From positions 45,292,001-45,356,000 of the forward strand of contig OY754466.1 in NCBI GenBank assembly GCA_963575645.1: a stretch of DNA of 64,000 nt. Direction: 5' to 3'. Position 1 is the first letter of the stretch. Every line of letters starts with the position of its first letter. Positions 21,740 through 32,842 of this stretch are shown here, piece by piece. This DNA comes from Xanthostigma xanthostigma. Lineage: Eukaryota > Arthropoda > Insecta > Raphidioptera > Raphidiidae. Both the position numbers and the translations under genes were made by a program. Below the pieces are notes generated by a model. The model was not told where the DNA came from. It saw nothing but the letters and a program-made list of their open reading frames with translations, and ran no database searches.

Positions 21740-22206
21740 TTAAGCCGATTACACACGAGACACGATTGTCCCGAAGACCTGTGTCCCAATACTAGCCGAA
21801 CAAAAACAGAGACAGCAAACACTCGGTTGGACGTTACATCGGCTACTCGGTTGGAGTGACCGTTGTGATTGCGCTGACATGGAACAACATACGTTACTTT
21901 GGAATGTATAGTTATCTCTTGTAAGATCATAGTGATCATTTTAGACGGCTGATCACAGTGATTTTTTCATCGTGAAGTTATTTATTCCCCAACTCTCTAA
22001 GTTCAAACTTAAATATTTAATGAATTACGGTCGAATTTCGACCACTTGGCGGCCGCTAGTCATAATAAAAAAAATTGGTTGTCTGTAAAGTCGGTTTACG
22101 GACGATAGTTTTACGTGATAACGTCATAAAGAAACATTGATTAGTCAATATTATTTAAGAATAATCACTTTATTTTTAGCTTGAAATGCTATTATAAATA
22201 AACATT

Positions 22207-22346
22207 CCAATTGTAAATATCTAAAATAGAATATTACAAATATTTCGTGTCATTTTATTACATTATTTTAATAGTGAGGTTATAGCGTCCAATTGTAAAT
22301 ATCTAAAATAGAGTATTATATTATTTTAATAGTGATGTTATAGCGT
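22207..22346. repeat. two-copy direct repeat, 82 and about 58 bp
   Basis: CCAATTGTAAATATCTAAAATAG and ATTTTAATAGTGA(G/T)GTTATAGCGT occur in both units. The first unit has an extra CAAATATTTCGTGTCATTTT segment. Confidence 0.75.
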
Positions 22347-22476
22347 GAGTTAATAAATATATTCAAACCGTTAATAAATGTATGTATTAATATTTAATAA
22401 ATCCTTCTATCAGTGCACGAACAACTAGTTATAGTCACATTATTCTTTATTTATTATTAGTCATATTATTCTAAAA

Positions 22477-22644
22477 ATGCAAGAATTAATTACCTTTTTT
22501 GCCGCTGTTTTGAGAAAAACAGTTAATATAGGTGAACAAAATGAAATCCAACTAAAAATTATTAAGGAAATCAATGAAATCTTATTAAATTTTAGAAATA
22601 AACACAAAACACGCTGTCTCGTATTGAACACATGCTACAGATAA
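22477..22644 (+). CDS. small open frame in a repeat, 55 aa, unrecognised
   Basis: Starts MQELITFFAAVLRKTVN and is rich in charged helix-forming residues (EQNEIQLKIIKEINEILLNF) with a basic, Cys-containing end. The composition is more protein-like than the neighbouring frames, so it may be the first exon or a fragment of an element protein. I recognise no domain. It lies inside the repeat at 22071-22823 and may be chance. Confidence 0.2.
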   Translation: MQELITFFAAVLRKTVNIGEQNEIQLKIIKEINEILLNFRNKHKTRCLVLNTCYR

Positions 22645-23354
22645 TGACATCCGTCTAGGTCGGCGGAGCTTCGTACAAGCCGACGCTTGGGCCGATCGTG
22701 CCTCTCTATAGCTTATACTGCGCTCTCGCTTGCACGCTCAGGGTCAGGCGGAACGTTACACTTTTTCGTGTGTGCAGCCGGTGTTTCATCAATTTATAAG
22801 ACGTTATCACGTCAAAATGTGGTGTTGGATTTAATCGCACAGTCAGCACGGTGATATAAATGTTTAAAATCAATTTTGCGTACATGATTTAGAGCTGTGC
22901 CTTGCTGACTGTCGAGAATTGTAATATATTCTGTGAATACATTCAATGCACGAGTTTCTCACAGTTGTCCCCTAAAAGGCAATGAAAGTAGAAATGACAA
23001 ACATTTTCAACGCCATTCTTGACAAAATTGATATTTTTATATACCGAGTGTATTTTCATATGTCTGCGTTAAAGTTTGTTGTTCGCTAGGAGTAAAAGCT
23101 TCCACAGAGCGCGTTGATCTGTGGGAGGAGCTTTAAAGCTGCGGCGAACGATTGAACGAACTAAACTTGCTATGTAAATAATCGTAACGTTTTTTATTGT
23201 TAAAAATACGATTTTTGTTAAATGAAATACACAGTAATAACTATTTCACTGTGTATTTAATTGTAACTAGTGATGTGCCGAATATCCGTATCCGTTAGTT
23301 TTGGGCGGATCTTTTACCTTATTAATTTTCAATTCATAGATGAAATTTTATATA

Positions 23355-23842
23355 CAGATTGTATCAAATCAAAACAGTCCATAGAACATTTTGTGTGTAA
23401 GACAGCGACGATATTATATAAAGCACTAAAGCAGTAAGTAAGAATGAGATAAATGATCGCTAATAGCTAGTTACTGTGGTTATACAATCTGATAGTATCG
23501 TCTTTGTTTTCTACAGTAAAAATCACAATTTTATCAAATGTCAGTATTCACTAGTGAAATTATTGATAAAATGGCTATTTATACTGTTCGGGAAAAAATC
23601 CAAATAATTAAATGGTTTTATGGTGGTAATTCAACCGCCAACATAATATATTTATTTGTAGTTGTTTTAATTGATAAATTGGTAAAAAGATGTACAGTGT
23701 ACGTAATTATTTATTTAAGTAACTACAGTAACTATATTAGCGATCATTTATCTCATTCTTACTTACTGCTTTAGATCTTTATATATCGTCTCTGTCTTAC
23801 ACACAGAATGTCCTATGGACCGTTTTGATTTGATACAATCTG
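23355..23842 (+). mobile_element. TA-type (mariner-like) element nested in hAT MITE
   Basis: Ends CAGATTGTATCAAATCAAAAC and complement extend to about 65 bp of inverted repeat, through GTGTGTAAGACAG. It is flanked by TATA on both sides. The copies at 26788 and 59736 show the empty site (ATTTTATATATA then GGTGATTAGG), so the boundaries are firm. It keeps a transposase N-terminal remnant. Confidence 0.8.
23571..23645 (+). pseudogene. transposase N-terminal helix-turn-helix remnant
   Basis: MAIYTVREKIQIIKWFYGGN has the pattern MxxYTxxEKxxIIxWFYxxGNS. This opens the DNA-binding helix-turn-helix of several insect Tc1/mariner-related transposases (DUF4817-like). After about 25 residues the frame turns into unrelated hydrophobic sequence, so it is truncated. 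It lies centrally between the TA-type inverted ends. Confidence 0.5.
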
Positions 23843-24434
23843 TATATAGGTGATTAGGTAATAATGAAAAACTGTTAAATTCCATTCAGATTATTTTTTA
23901 TTTTTTAAAATCGTATTTGGCACCTTTATATTGCAAACATTTATCGTAGTAAGTACCATACCAATAGTACATAACTCAAAGGTACTAAAAAATTATCTTT
24001 TTAATGAGATATTGCACATCGATCTTTGGAAAGAGACAATCTGTTATGAGAGTTAACTCTTAAAGAGGTCAATAACTTTTTCCCATAACAGATAGTCTCT
24101 TTCCAAAGGTCGATGTGCAATATTTACCGCCGCGTACTCTAAGAAAGTTATGATCCGTATCCGCAGATATACATTTTTAATGATCCGGCATATCACTAAT
24201 TGTAATGTAGATCATTAAAATATATTATATTTTTTAGAATTATGTTTTTCGACTGTAAGCGCTGAAATAGGTACATCCCCGGAATTGACTGGCTCCACTA
24301 GTGGTAGCACAGCATAGCTTTTAGCATATAGCGTCAATAATAATTAATCAATCAGTGTGGAGTATATTGAAATTATAATTCTATGTTTTACTATACCTAC
24401 CTTCTGAATATCCGCTTTTTCTATTAAAACCTTA

Positions 24435-24701
24435 TCATATTAATATTATAAATGCGAATGTAAGTTTGTTTGTTACGCTTTCACGCAAAAACTACTTAAC
24501 CGATCATCATGAAACTTTGCACATACACTCTTGAAGGTATTAGAAGTAACATAGGATACTTCTTATTAAAAAAAAATAAAAATTGTTTACGAAAAATAAG
24601 AAAATTGTTTGTCAAAATATGTGCAATACCTCAACCCCTGATATGCATGTCAAAAGTCGATTTCCATCTCAATCGCGGGCGTAGCCGCGGGTAGCGGCTA
24701 G
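24435..24701 (+). mobile_element. Helitron family C, first of a tandem pair
   Basis: Begins TCATATTAATATTATAAATG after A. The 3' end has the hairpin GCGGGCGTAGCCGCGGG, then CTAG before T. It is 267 bp and non-coding; the 61-codon frame across it is repeat sequence. The next copy follows without a gap. Confidence 0.8.
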
Positions 24702-24961
24702 TAATATTATAAATGCGAATGTAAGTTTGTTTGTTACGCTTTCACGCAAAAACTACTTAACCGATCATCATGAAACATTGCACATACACTCTTGAAGGTA
24801 TTAGAAGTAACATAGGATACTTTTTATTAAAAAAAATAAAAATTTTTTACGAAAAATAAGAAAATTGTTTGTCAAAATATGTGCAATACCTCAACCCCTG
24901 ATATGCATGTCAAAAGTCGATTTCCATCTCAATCGCGGGCGTAGCCGCGGGTAGCGGCTAG
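24702..24961 (+). mobile_element. Helitron family C, second of a tandem pair
   Basis: Begins TAATATTATAAATGCG directly after the CTAG of the first copy and ends in its own hairpin and CTAG. The two copies are nearly identical, with only a few differences (for example in the A-run near 24825), which suggests recent formation. Confidence 0.8.
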
Positions 24962-24974
24962 TATTTAATAATTT

Positions 24975-25346
24975 ACTATATGAATCATTGTCTATCTACT
25001 CAATGTGCGGTGAATGAAAGCAACAAAGCGTATCGAAACTTTCTTCGATGTAATTCCCTGATTTGTCCGATGATAGGATTGGTTGATGTACCTACTTGCA
25101 TTCAATCTAGTATATCTGTTTCAAAAACTTTGTCTTTTTCTATGACGTTAACATGGGCGTACCCAGCTTTTGGCCCAGGAGGGGGCAAATTAGAAATTTC
25201 TTAAGCCGGATCCCCCGTGCTTGTTTTGCCCTCCTGGATACGCCAGTACTTACGCCGTAAAAAAAAGACAAAAGTATATATGTTTGCACCCTAATGGTTC
25301 GATTGCGATTTTATTCCTATATGCTCAGTATAGAATAAAAGTATAT
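24975..25346 (+). repeat. single arm of the palindrome family at 56957
   Basis: ACTATATGAATCATTGTCTA to GCTCAGTATAG matches one arm of 56957-57603, including TGGGCGTACCCAG, GGCCCAGGAGGG, CTCCTGGATACGCCAG and GGTTCGATTGCGATTTTATT. The arm itself has an inner inverted pair. No coding. Confidence 0.75.
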
Positions 25347-26110
25347 ACGGTTAAAACGAATGTCAGTGACATTAGTGGAAAATTTGATAACTGCAAAGTT
25401 GCCGCCTTGAAGTGGCTTAGGGGAATGCTATTTTGTCATCGTTCCAAAACAAACACACACACACATCCATACATATATTATATGCAGACATATCAGATTG
25501 AATTTTATATAGCTTCACGCGTTTATGCTGTATGGATGGATGAGTATCAAACGCGATGATGTGAAGACTCTCTAACCAGGGATGGGGCAATGGGGTCGTC
25601 CCACAATTTGACTTTCCTAAAATTTTCAAACAAAATAGGAAATTATTGATTTCGGTCCGATTTTCTAAAATCGAGTTTTTATCACATCTCGACGTTTTGG
25701 CCCTGCGAATCTATTCTGATTATTTTTTTGATGTACGTCCGTCCTTGTATGTGTGTGTGTGTGTGTGTGTAAACAAATTTTTGTCGCACGATATCTTCAG
25801 AGTAAATCAACCGTTCGAGATCGGATTTGCGATATTCGAAAGGGTTCATTGCACCTTGGATCTGGTTAGATTTTGGAGTCGATCGGTGTAATAGTTTGAA
25901 AGTTAAATAAAAATTAAAAATAACATTTTTTCACGTTTTAGTCGCATAACTCGAAATCTACTTGTTTGTACGGTGATCAAAAAAGTACATTGAAACTTTA
26001 ATTAGCTTTAAAAAATACAACAATTTTTTTATGACACAAATTCTTAACTATTTTTTATAACCTTCTTTAATGTATTATAAAGACAATAGTATCAATTCAT
26101 TATAACGTAC
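25347..26110. other. no gene; (GT)n and a GATTTCGGTCCGATTT repeat
   Basis: A TGTGTGTG microsatellite lies at about 25750-25770. The ATTTCGGTCCGATTTTCTAAAATCGAG and CTCGACGTTTTG segments at 25648-25700 recur in diverged form at 45165-45225, so this is part of an old repeat. The frames here show no known domain. Confidence 0.5.
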
Positions 26111-26591
26111 ATTCATTAATTAAGTAAGGACGATTTTGTCCATTTTTGAACCCGCTCTACTACCCCCATGTAAGGGTACATAAGATATCTCGAACTCCCC
26201 CCCCCTTCTTATGTAAGATTTTATCTGGTTTTAGCAAAGGATCAACAAATCATAATTTGACATAAATAAATAATTTTTATTCTTTAAAAGATAATTTAGA
26301 TTATGAAAATGAACATTAAAGGTTTTAAAAACTTAATACGCAATGCAAGTTTTTAAAATAAAAATATGTATAAGTATAGAATTGTACATTTAAAAAGAAA
26401 AAATAGATCTCATAGTTATTTCTCCGAGCACTTTTCTCTCAAATATCCATCATTCTATGTTAGAAATCACATATTTCGACTTAAAAAATATTACGTAAGA
26501 TTGGCCCCCTCCTCCCGAGATAAGGGCGTGTAAAGATTTTGAGAAAGCCCCCCCCCTCCTTCCCCTCGGGACCCTTACGTAATTAATGAAT
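26111..26591. mobile_element. TIR element, ATTCATTAATTACGTAAGGG ends
   Basis: ATTCATTAATTAAGTAAGG at the left mirrors CCCTTACGTAATTAATGAAT at the right. Runs of C (about 26197 and 26550) sit inside each end, with further TTACGTAAG/CTTATGTAAG subterminal motifs. The superfamily is unresolved. No coding. Confidence 0.6.
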
Positions 26592-26787
26592 GGCCTTTTG
26601 ACATATAGCGGAAAGTTTTAGGATTGAATAACCAGCTACATTTTTTGTTGGAATCTGCCTGCATTACAAGTAGATTATTATAAAACATTTTGCAATTTCG
26701 ACGAGAGAAATATTAATCACACTACGCATTGGTCAGTGAAGTGTTTCAATTTTCGTTACGCACTCCGTCGTAAAATGAAACTGTAAC

Positions 26788-27396
26788 TAGTGATGTGCCG
26801 GATCGTTAAAAATGCATATCCGCGGATACGGATCTGAATACGGATATTTGGTTTCAAGATCCGTGGATACGGATACGAATATTTGGTTTATAGATCCGCG
26901 GATCGGATACGGATCTTAACTTTCGCGGCGGTAAATATTGCACATCGACCTTTGGAAAGAGACTGTTATGGGAAAAAGTTATTGACTTCTTTAAGAGTTA
27001 ACTCTCATAACAGATTGTCTCTTTCCAAAGATCGATGTGCAATATCTCATTATAAAGATAGTTTTTTATTAGTACCTTTGAGTTATGTACTATTGGTATG
27101 GTAGGTACTCACTACGATAAATTTTTGCAATATAAAGGTGCCAAATACGATTTTAAGAAATAAAAAATAATCTGAATGGAATTTAACAGTTTTTCATTAT
27201 TACCTAATCACCTATATATATAAAATTTGATGTATGAATTGAAAATTAATAAGGTAAAAGATCCGTAAAAGATCCGCCATAAAACTAACGGATACGGATA
27301 TTTAGTTTCAAGATCCGCGGATACGGATACGGGTACGGATCTTTCTTCTCCCTCAGATATCCGCGGATACGGATACGGATATCCGGCACATCACTA
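26788..27396. mobile_element. hAT MITE (TAGTGATGTGCCG), 609 bp
   Basis: Perfect 8-bp duplication ACTGTAAC at 26780-26787 and 27397-27404. Ends are TAGTGATGTGCCGGAT and complement, followed by many ACGGATA/TATCCGTA subterminal repeats. The inner hairpin with TTGCACATCGACCTTTGGAAAG is inverted relative to the copies at 23269 and 59736. Confidence 0.9.
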
Positions 27397-27404
27397 ACTG
27401 TAAC

Positions 27405-28089
27405 ATAGAAATATAGTAGATTTCGGGGCATCGTTGTATTATAAATAGCTCTGTTCCAATCTCTCTTTGTCACAGTCATGCGTAGTAGCAAAAACGCGGT
27501 CCAACCGAGATTAGAACCGTTCTATAGAACTGTCCTTGCCACAAAACAGTGCCAAGTTGACAGCATGCGCAGGAAACCAGACACAAAACAGTTTGTTTCT
27601 AGCATGACTGTGATGATGATATTGCCGTTCGCAGAGAAATTGGAACGTAGCTACTGTGTCCCATCCTTGTTTTATTCAACCAGCTGGGAGAGAGCGTCTC
27701 TGTCAACGATCATTTAATGGAATAGATCGATTCGCTCACTTTAATACTGCATTTGTTTAAGGTTCCGTTTTTCTGATACGTCATCTGCGATTGACGTCAT
27801 AAGTTTCAGTTTGAAACTTAAACTAAACTGACTGATGTGTTAACAACAGTGTAATACGCTGTACTGTTAAAATTTGTGTGGAATTTTGAAAAATTCATAA
27901 TTTGAAAAATTATGTTCGAGATAACTAGCAAGGTGAGATTTGTATATATCGATCACAAGAATAGTTATTACTTATTCTTGTGTATCGATTATAACGATAT
28001 CGGATATAACGACATGCTGGCTGTAACGGTCAAACATAATAGTCTCGTCTGATTTTCATAAAAAAAATATGAAGAAAATATATTCATTA
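27405..28089. other. no gene; small hairpin
   Basis: A 79-codon frame at 27478-27717 matches nothing I know. A hairpin with ATCGAT and ACAAGAATA arms lies at about 27948-27987. GGATATAACGACATG near 28008 resembles pogo subterminal motifs. Confidence 0.45.
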
Positions 28090-28510
28090 CTAGCGGCCCG
28101 TCCCGGTTTCACCCGGGTGAGATAGATTTAACTCTGCAAAATGTATTTCGTTTGCGGCCCGGCATCTAAACTAATAGCTTTGACCAAATTCTACCAGATT
28201 TGATTCTGAACTAGGTAATAGCTTTGAGCGAATTCTACCAGATTTGCTTCTGAACTAATAGCTTTGAGCGAATTCTAACAGATGTCGCTACTCGCTACTA
28301 AAACAGTTTTTTTGTTTGCTTCTGAACTAATAGCTTCGAGCAAATTCTATCAGACGTCGTTACTTGGTACTAAAACAGTTTTTTTTTTGAGAAAACATCG
28401 TAATTTTGTACAAAATATTTATTAAAAACTGTCTAATAGCGTAAGTTGCACCAAGCAAGATACATTTAGCGCGGCTAAAATTGTGACACGAACATTTTAT
28501 ACATATGTAG
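28090..28510 (-). mobile_element. Helitron family B, minus strand
   Basis: CTAG at 28090 is followed by the CACCCGGGTG hairpin, then CTGCAAAATGTATTTCGTTTG and three to four repeats of CTGAACTAATAGCTTTGAG with AAATTCTA-type spacers. The 5' end is worn near 28510. It pairs with the full copy at 58882. Confidence 0.75.
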
Positions 28511-29089
28511 ATGTTTTGAAAATTTATTTTTTGGAATACGGAACTCATAGATACACGGTTATCCATACCGATATTTTAATAAATCGTGTATTGCTGAACA
28601 CTCTGTATATGTTGAGTCAGTACAGAAAATAACCTTTTTCATAACAATGCCACTTGGCAATTTCACTACGTATACCTTATAGGATATTATGATATGAGAT
28701 TCAAAAACTCATTATTTACCATTTTACATATCTTAGTGGAATCTCAGCTTAACATAAAATATAAATATTTTTATGAGTGGCAGTTATTAATTCGCTGTTA
28801 TTGATTTAAATTCACAGTTTATCTTTAAAACTAATTATTTATATTGATTGAAATGTTTTCAGTTTAAAAATTTGTGTTTTTCTGTAATTTATGTATTTTT
28901 TTACATTTTTCATCGTATCTAGTTCGCTGTCTGTTTAGTAAACAATATGTATCTTTGACCTCTTTTTGCGTTTTTGACGAGTTTATCTGAAACAACTAGA
29001 AAGTGAAAACTCATTTTCACTTTTAATTTTTAAGCGAAAATTATTTACTCATATAAAATAAATATTTTGTGTGAAAATTTTCATCTTCG
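28511..29089. other. no gene recognised
   Basis: AT-rich. Only a small AAAGTGAAAA/TTTTCACTTT hairpin at about 29001 stands out. Confidence 0.5.
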
Positions 29090-29486
29090 CAGCCAGCGCG
29101 CCAGACACTGCAAGTCCCAGCACCAAATCCAGCAGAAAAACCAGCCTCGTGTGTTGAGGCCACTGCACGCTGGAAACACTGCTAGGGCTTCTGCTGGCGA
29201 CGAGGCTAGAATTGACGTCACTGCGGGCTCGCTTGCTATAGCTTTCAAGATGGATTTTAAAATTAGAACAGAGGTTATATTTCTTGCTAGGTCCCGTGCA
29301 TGCTCTGAGCAAGAACCAATTAGGAATCAGTATCTGGTCACGTGGGCGACTTGAACAAACGCCCACAAACAAACACTATGCCATAGTGTGTGTTCTGTTC
29401 AGATACAATAAACGTCTACTTTTGTTACGCGCGCACCGAACCTACCTACAAAGCAAGCTTTAAAAGACGTCTCGTGTGCAGCGGCC
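29090..29486. mobile_element. PIF/Harbinger-like MITE, copy 3
   Basis: The right end CTCGTGTGCAGCGGCCT is clear, and the left end is rearranged. CTCGTGTGTTGAGGCC and CACGCTGGAAACACTGCTAG inside look like a second end. GTCACGTGGGCGACTTGAAC and GAACAAACGCCCACAAA are inverted relative to copy 1. Overlapping frames on both strands are by-products of the GC-rich repeat. Confidence 0.6.
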
Positions 29487-29489
29487 TTA

Positions 29490-30020
29490 ATATCTACGTT
29501 AGATTTGTCAGTAGGTAGTAGGTATATAGGTAGATATTCTACTATATAGGCATTTTTGCCGATATAGTAGAGTTCTATTAACTGTCTGACGTGAGTGATA
29601 GATTTTGTTTTCTTTTGGACGGTAGATAATAACTATGTTATTTTTAACGACAGTTATCTTCTTGAAACAGCAGCTTACGAAAATACCATCTTAAAATTGT
29701 TTTTTTTTGTAAAAAAATCGTCTTTTTAGGTAGGTAGATATTTTTTCATTTCAAAAGTATTACACAAATAGCGCAAAATATATATACCTATCATGAATCA
29801 GTTTTCAAATAGTATCTTAGTTTTTCAATGGTTTTTTGATGTGGAAAATTTTTGGCGCGCCTTGGCAGTAAAACATTACGGCAAATGGCATGACGCTCTC
29901 CCCCTCTACGCCGCCGCTCTCGACTCCTTTGTGTGTGCTGTATACTGCGTGTACCTTTTTAACCGACTAGTGTACTTGTTTTTATTATTACAGGGCGAAA
30001 TTTATTTACTAGAATTTCGC
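29490..30020. other. no gene; TAGGTAGG-type runs
   Basis: Short TAGGTAGTAGGTATATAGGTAG-like runs near 29510-29535, common in lepidopteran DNA. A 79-codon frame at 29793-30032 has no recognisable domain. Confidence 0.45.
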
Positions 30021-30024
30021 TTAA

Positions 30025-30945
30025 GCACGTAGTCTGGTGTGCGGGTTTCGGAAAATCGAATTTATTTTTTTTACATTTTTCGTAAGTATATCTAATATAT
30101 TGAGAAAATATTGTAAAAATTTTAGACCGAAATATTAAATATTTGCAAAGCTATAATATATACCTAGTTGAGAGCTGCAACGGTCTTACGATAAGACTCT
30201 TACCTGCTCTTACCTCTCAATTGTTATCACGTTACCCTTATACTCTCGCAGAGTAGAGCAACAAATTTGCAGAAAACGATGCCTTTGAAGAAACGAAAGG
30301 TTTACTATATTATATGCACCAGGCATAGCTGATTAGTGTAAATATTCATTTTTATTTTTTTGTAAGAAATCTGAAATCAAAACTTTAAACGCGTTTTCCT
30401 CAAAACTACGTTTTTGTAAGCGGCACGGGTGATATAAACAATTGTATAGAACCGATTGCTTTCATTTTTTCACAGGGTATACTACACAACAATAGCTCCG
30501 TCCGGTACTAGAATTACTTGATTATAAAAATTATTTCTATTTTTTTTTACCGATTTTCAACGACATAATCACGATTTTCTCGTTGTTCTTCTTTAAAAGC
30601 CCGCCATTTTGTTATTTATAAATAAAAATGTTTATTTCTAGTACGGGATAGAGCCACAAGCCTATACCTACGTAACAATAATCAATTTAATTTTTATAAT
30701 TCAGATGACCCCAAGTGACGTTATCACCCGCGCTACCCACCTACCTCCATTTAAAGTTGCCTATTTTAGGATAAAAAAACAATTATAAAATAGCGTAAAA
30801 TTAAGCAAAAAAAATGTTTTTTTCTTAGTTTCCGATGTCAGTAAAAACATACATGTAACAAAATTAAAGCGATTCTACATTATTTTGTTATTAAAAAAAT
30901 CCTGAAATAAGGGTTGAAAACGAGCCTGAACACCAGACTACGTCC
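30025..30945 (+). mobile_element. TTAA-flanked TIR element, copy 1
   Basis: GCACGTAGTCTGGTGTGC at the left and CACCAGACTACGTCC at the right are inverted. TTAA precedes the left end and a mutated TCAA follows the right. It aligns along its length with 46245-47111. TTAA targets are characteristic of piggyBac-type elements, but no transposase is present. Confidence 0.7.
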
Positions 30946-31363
30946 TCAAATATATGTTTCACATCTGCCAGGCCTCCCACGACGGTTAATCTTATTTTTT
31001 AAGTTCGAAATCATGTCTGCCTGTCTGTTGGTTGTACTTATTGATATTTTTCTTTTTGCGTTTACCTGTCAGTCCCGCTTAGTTATGTTAAAAATCATTT
31101 ATTTACCGGGTCCTGTACAAAAACTTTATTATCAGTTGCGTATTGGGATTGCTAACATGCATAAATTAATTGTAAATATGTAGGAAGGAAAGGTCAGCTG
31201 ATATAATATGTGTAGTATTCACCATTGACTTAGATAATGGACTGCTCAGTTATTCGTATTTGAGTGGAAGATAAGTAGTAGTTGTCCTAATCACTATTCT
31301 GAGTTGGATACCGGTCTATTCTTTAATTTTTCTCTCTGACAACATAAGCTTTTAAACTTGTAT
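30946..31363. other. no gene recognised
   Basis: An 89-codon frame at 30914-31183 overlaps the TIR of the previous element, so it is chance. The rest is AT-rich. Confidence 0.5.
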
Positions 31364-31796
31364 ATCGGTGACCGGTAATTGCTCGTATTCCTCTCCGGAA
31401 AAATAACTATGACTAATTTGGAATTATTTAGCCTTATCACTTGGGGGTCGGAAATGCGTCATTTTCGAGAAAATCTACTTCGGTTTTCTTTTTACAAAAA
31501 TTCGAATTTTGAGAGTTAAAAATTAAAAAAAAATATTTTCACTTTTTGGCCTGAATTTTTTTACATGATCTTAATAATTGTCCAACCTTCGTAAAGCTAA
31601 AAACCACAAAATTTACTATTAGATATTATGTTGTGTGTTAAAACTTACAATAAATAAATAAAAATTCTTCACAGAAGTGTCATTACTATAAAAAACAGCG
31701 CATTTCCGACCCCCAAGTGATAGAGGAGGTTAATCATTACAAATTAGTCATAATTTCTTCTCCCGAGAGGAATACGAGCAATTACCGGCCACCCTG
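31364..31796. mobile_element. TA-type TIR element, CAGGGTGGCCGGTAATTGC ends
   Basis: The left GTGACCGGTAATTGCTCG mirrors the right GAGCAATTACCGGCCACCCTG, and a second inverted block, CACTTGGGGGTCGGAAATGCG, lies inside each end. The right end abuts TATA and the left is worn. The arms are about 100 bp and the interior is AT-rich without coding. Confidence 0.65.
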
Positions 31797-31800
31797 TATA

Positions 31801-32433
31801 GCTCTCTAACTTCGAACTGATAGAAAGATGTAAAATTCGATTCCGTAGACATTACTGTAAGCAAAAGATGCTCTCAGTCAATATTTACAGAGGTTGAAAG
31901 TTGTACAGTGGGAGCGCTTTCCGTTTGATGCCGAACGTGCCGTTCCAGCTTGTATGAAAGGTTAGGTTATGAATATTTGAGCTTTTGACGTCTCACATCA
32001 ATATAAATATACGAAAATAATTGTGTATAAGGTAAATAGTAGATTATAGACGCTCGACAGCTAAGGAAATTAGCATTGGAATATAAATACCCCATACAAC
32101 TCTTCATTTCAAATATTTTCCCCTCGCCTAAAGACGGTTAAAATTTTAAAGGGGTCGGGGAAACGCCAAATGAAGAAAGACCAAGAATCACACGCAGAGG
32201 AAAAATTGAAAATAATTTCGCGGAAAAACTTACAACTTAAAAAATATATATATTACGTATTAAAAAAAAAAAAAACTCATCTGTAGGATCGGCAGTGCGA
32301 TTCTTGGTTCTTCGCCATTGATTTTAAAAATAGCGCTGGGAGAGCTGAACGTTTTTAAGCGAGAGGAAAAGATTTGAGATGAAGAGTGCTAGCGGGATTT
32401 GTAGGTAACGCACATTCAGAAATAGGTTAATAA
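31801..32433. other. no gene; small inverted pair
   Basis: AGACCAAGAATCACAC at about 32188 and GTGCGATTCTTGGTTCTTC at about 32296 form an inverted pair around an AT-rich centre with a 14-A run, possibly a worn MITE. Confidence 0.4.
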
Positions 32434-32842
32434 CCGAGTGGTGTAGCGTAGTGGTGAGAACACCGCATTTGGGAGGTACCTGGTTCGAATACCGGCGGGG
32501 GCAGATGTGGCTGGGACTTTTTTCTGCTGCCTCTCACCAAGAAACTGTAATATCTGTACCGGCCATCTTGTTGAGGTTGACCATCATGGTTTCCCTTAAT
32601 AATTCCAGATAAATATCAAGGCCATGGCCGATTACCTGTCCAACTCCTATGCTCAAAATTTACTTACCTTATCCTAATGTTTTAAAATTCCTTCATTCGC
32701 TCATTGCTATTAATTAGTTGAAGTTGTAAAAATGTAGAAAATAACGGGAAGTGTGATAGATGAAAAGTAGTAATGGTACGAATAGCGTCTTTTATGACAT
32801 ACAGTCGAGAAATGGACGTAAAACGCATTATTATTATTTATT
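32434..32842 (+). mobile_element. tRNA-derived SINE
   Basis: The head contains GTGGTGTAGCGTAGTGGTGAG (A-box region) and GGTTCGAATACC (B box) at tRNA spacing, so it should be read by RNA polymerase III. A tRNA-unrelated body of about 320 bp follows and ends in ATTATTATTATTTATT, a short repeat tail typical of SINEs mobilised by a LINE with a matching tail. This is the only classical SINE structure in the window. Flanking duplications are not obvious. Confidence 0.75.

Larger units (their letters stand above)
22071..22823. mobile_element. GTCTGTAAAGTCGGTTTACG family element
   Basis: The left part, TTGGTTGTCTGTAAAGTCGG to ACGTGATAACGTC, and the right part, CAGGCGGAACGTTAC and AAGACGTTATCACGTCAAAA, are shared with 14505-15060. 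ACGTGATAACGTC and GACGTTATCACGT form inverted subterminal motifs. It contains a tandem repeat (22207-22346), a small frame (22477-22644) and a GC-rich patch at 22655-22740. I know this repeat as common in Lepidoptera. Confidence 0.55.
23269..24198. mobile_element. hAT MITE (TAGTGATGTGCCG), with nested element
   Basis: Ends are TAGTGATGTGCCG and CGGCATATCACTA, with flanks ATTGTAAC (23261-23268) and ATTGTAAT (24199-24206). Subterminal TATCCGTATCCG repeats lie at both ends. The interior has an inverted pair, TTGCACATCGATCTTTGGAAAG and its complement (about 24010-24125). Relatives are at 26788 and 59736. A TA-type element is nested at 23355-23842. Confidence 0.85.

Noticed and set aside
24509-24694. 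Identical 61-codon frames here and at 37401-37586 as a duplicated small gene.
   Set aside because: They lie wholly within non-autonomous Helitron C copies and reflect repeat identity, not protein conservation.
27250-27380. GGATAC/TATCCG runs considered as telomeric or satellite repeat.
   Set aside because: They occur only within the ends of the TAGTGATGTGCCG hAT family and are its subterminal repeats; no TTAGG telomere repeat is present.
29049-29372. Overlapping 107- and 95-codon frames on opposite strands.
   Set aside because: They are by-products of a GC-rich MITE with few stop codons; the other copies of the MITE do not keep either frame.
30275-30320. ATG followed by a PLKKRKV-like peptide, resembling a nuclear localisation signal, in both TTAA-flanked elements (also about 46492).
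   Set aside because: The frame is 8-18 codons long and stops at different places in the two copies; it is best explained by chance.
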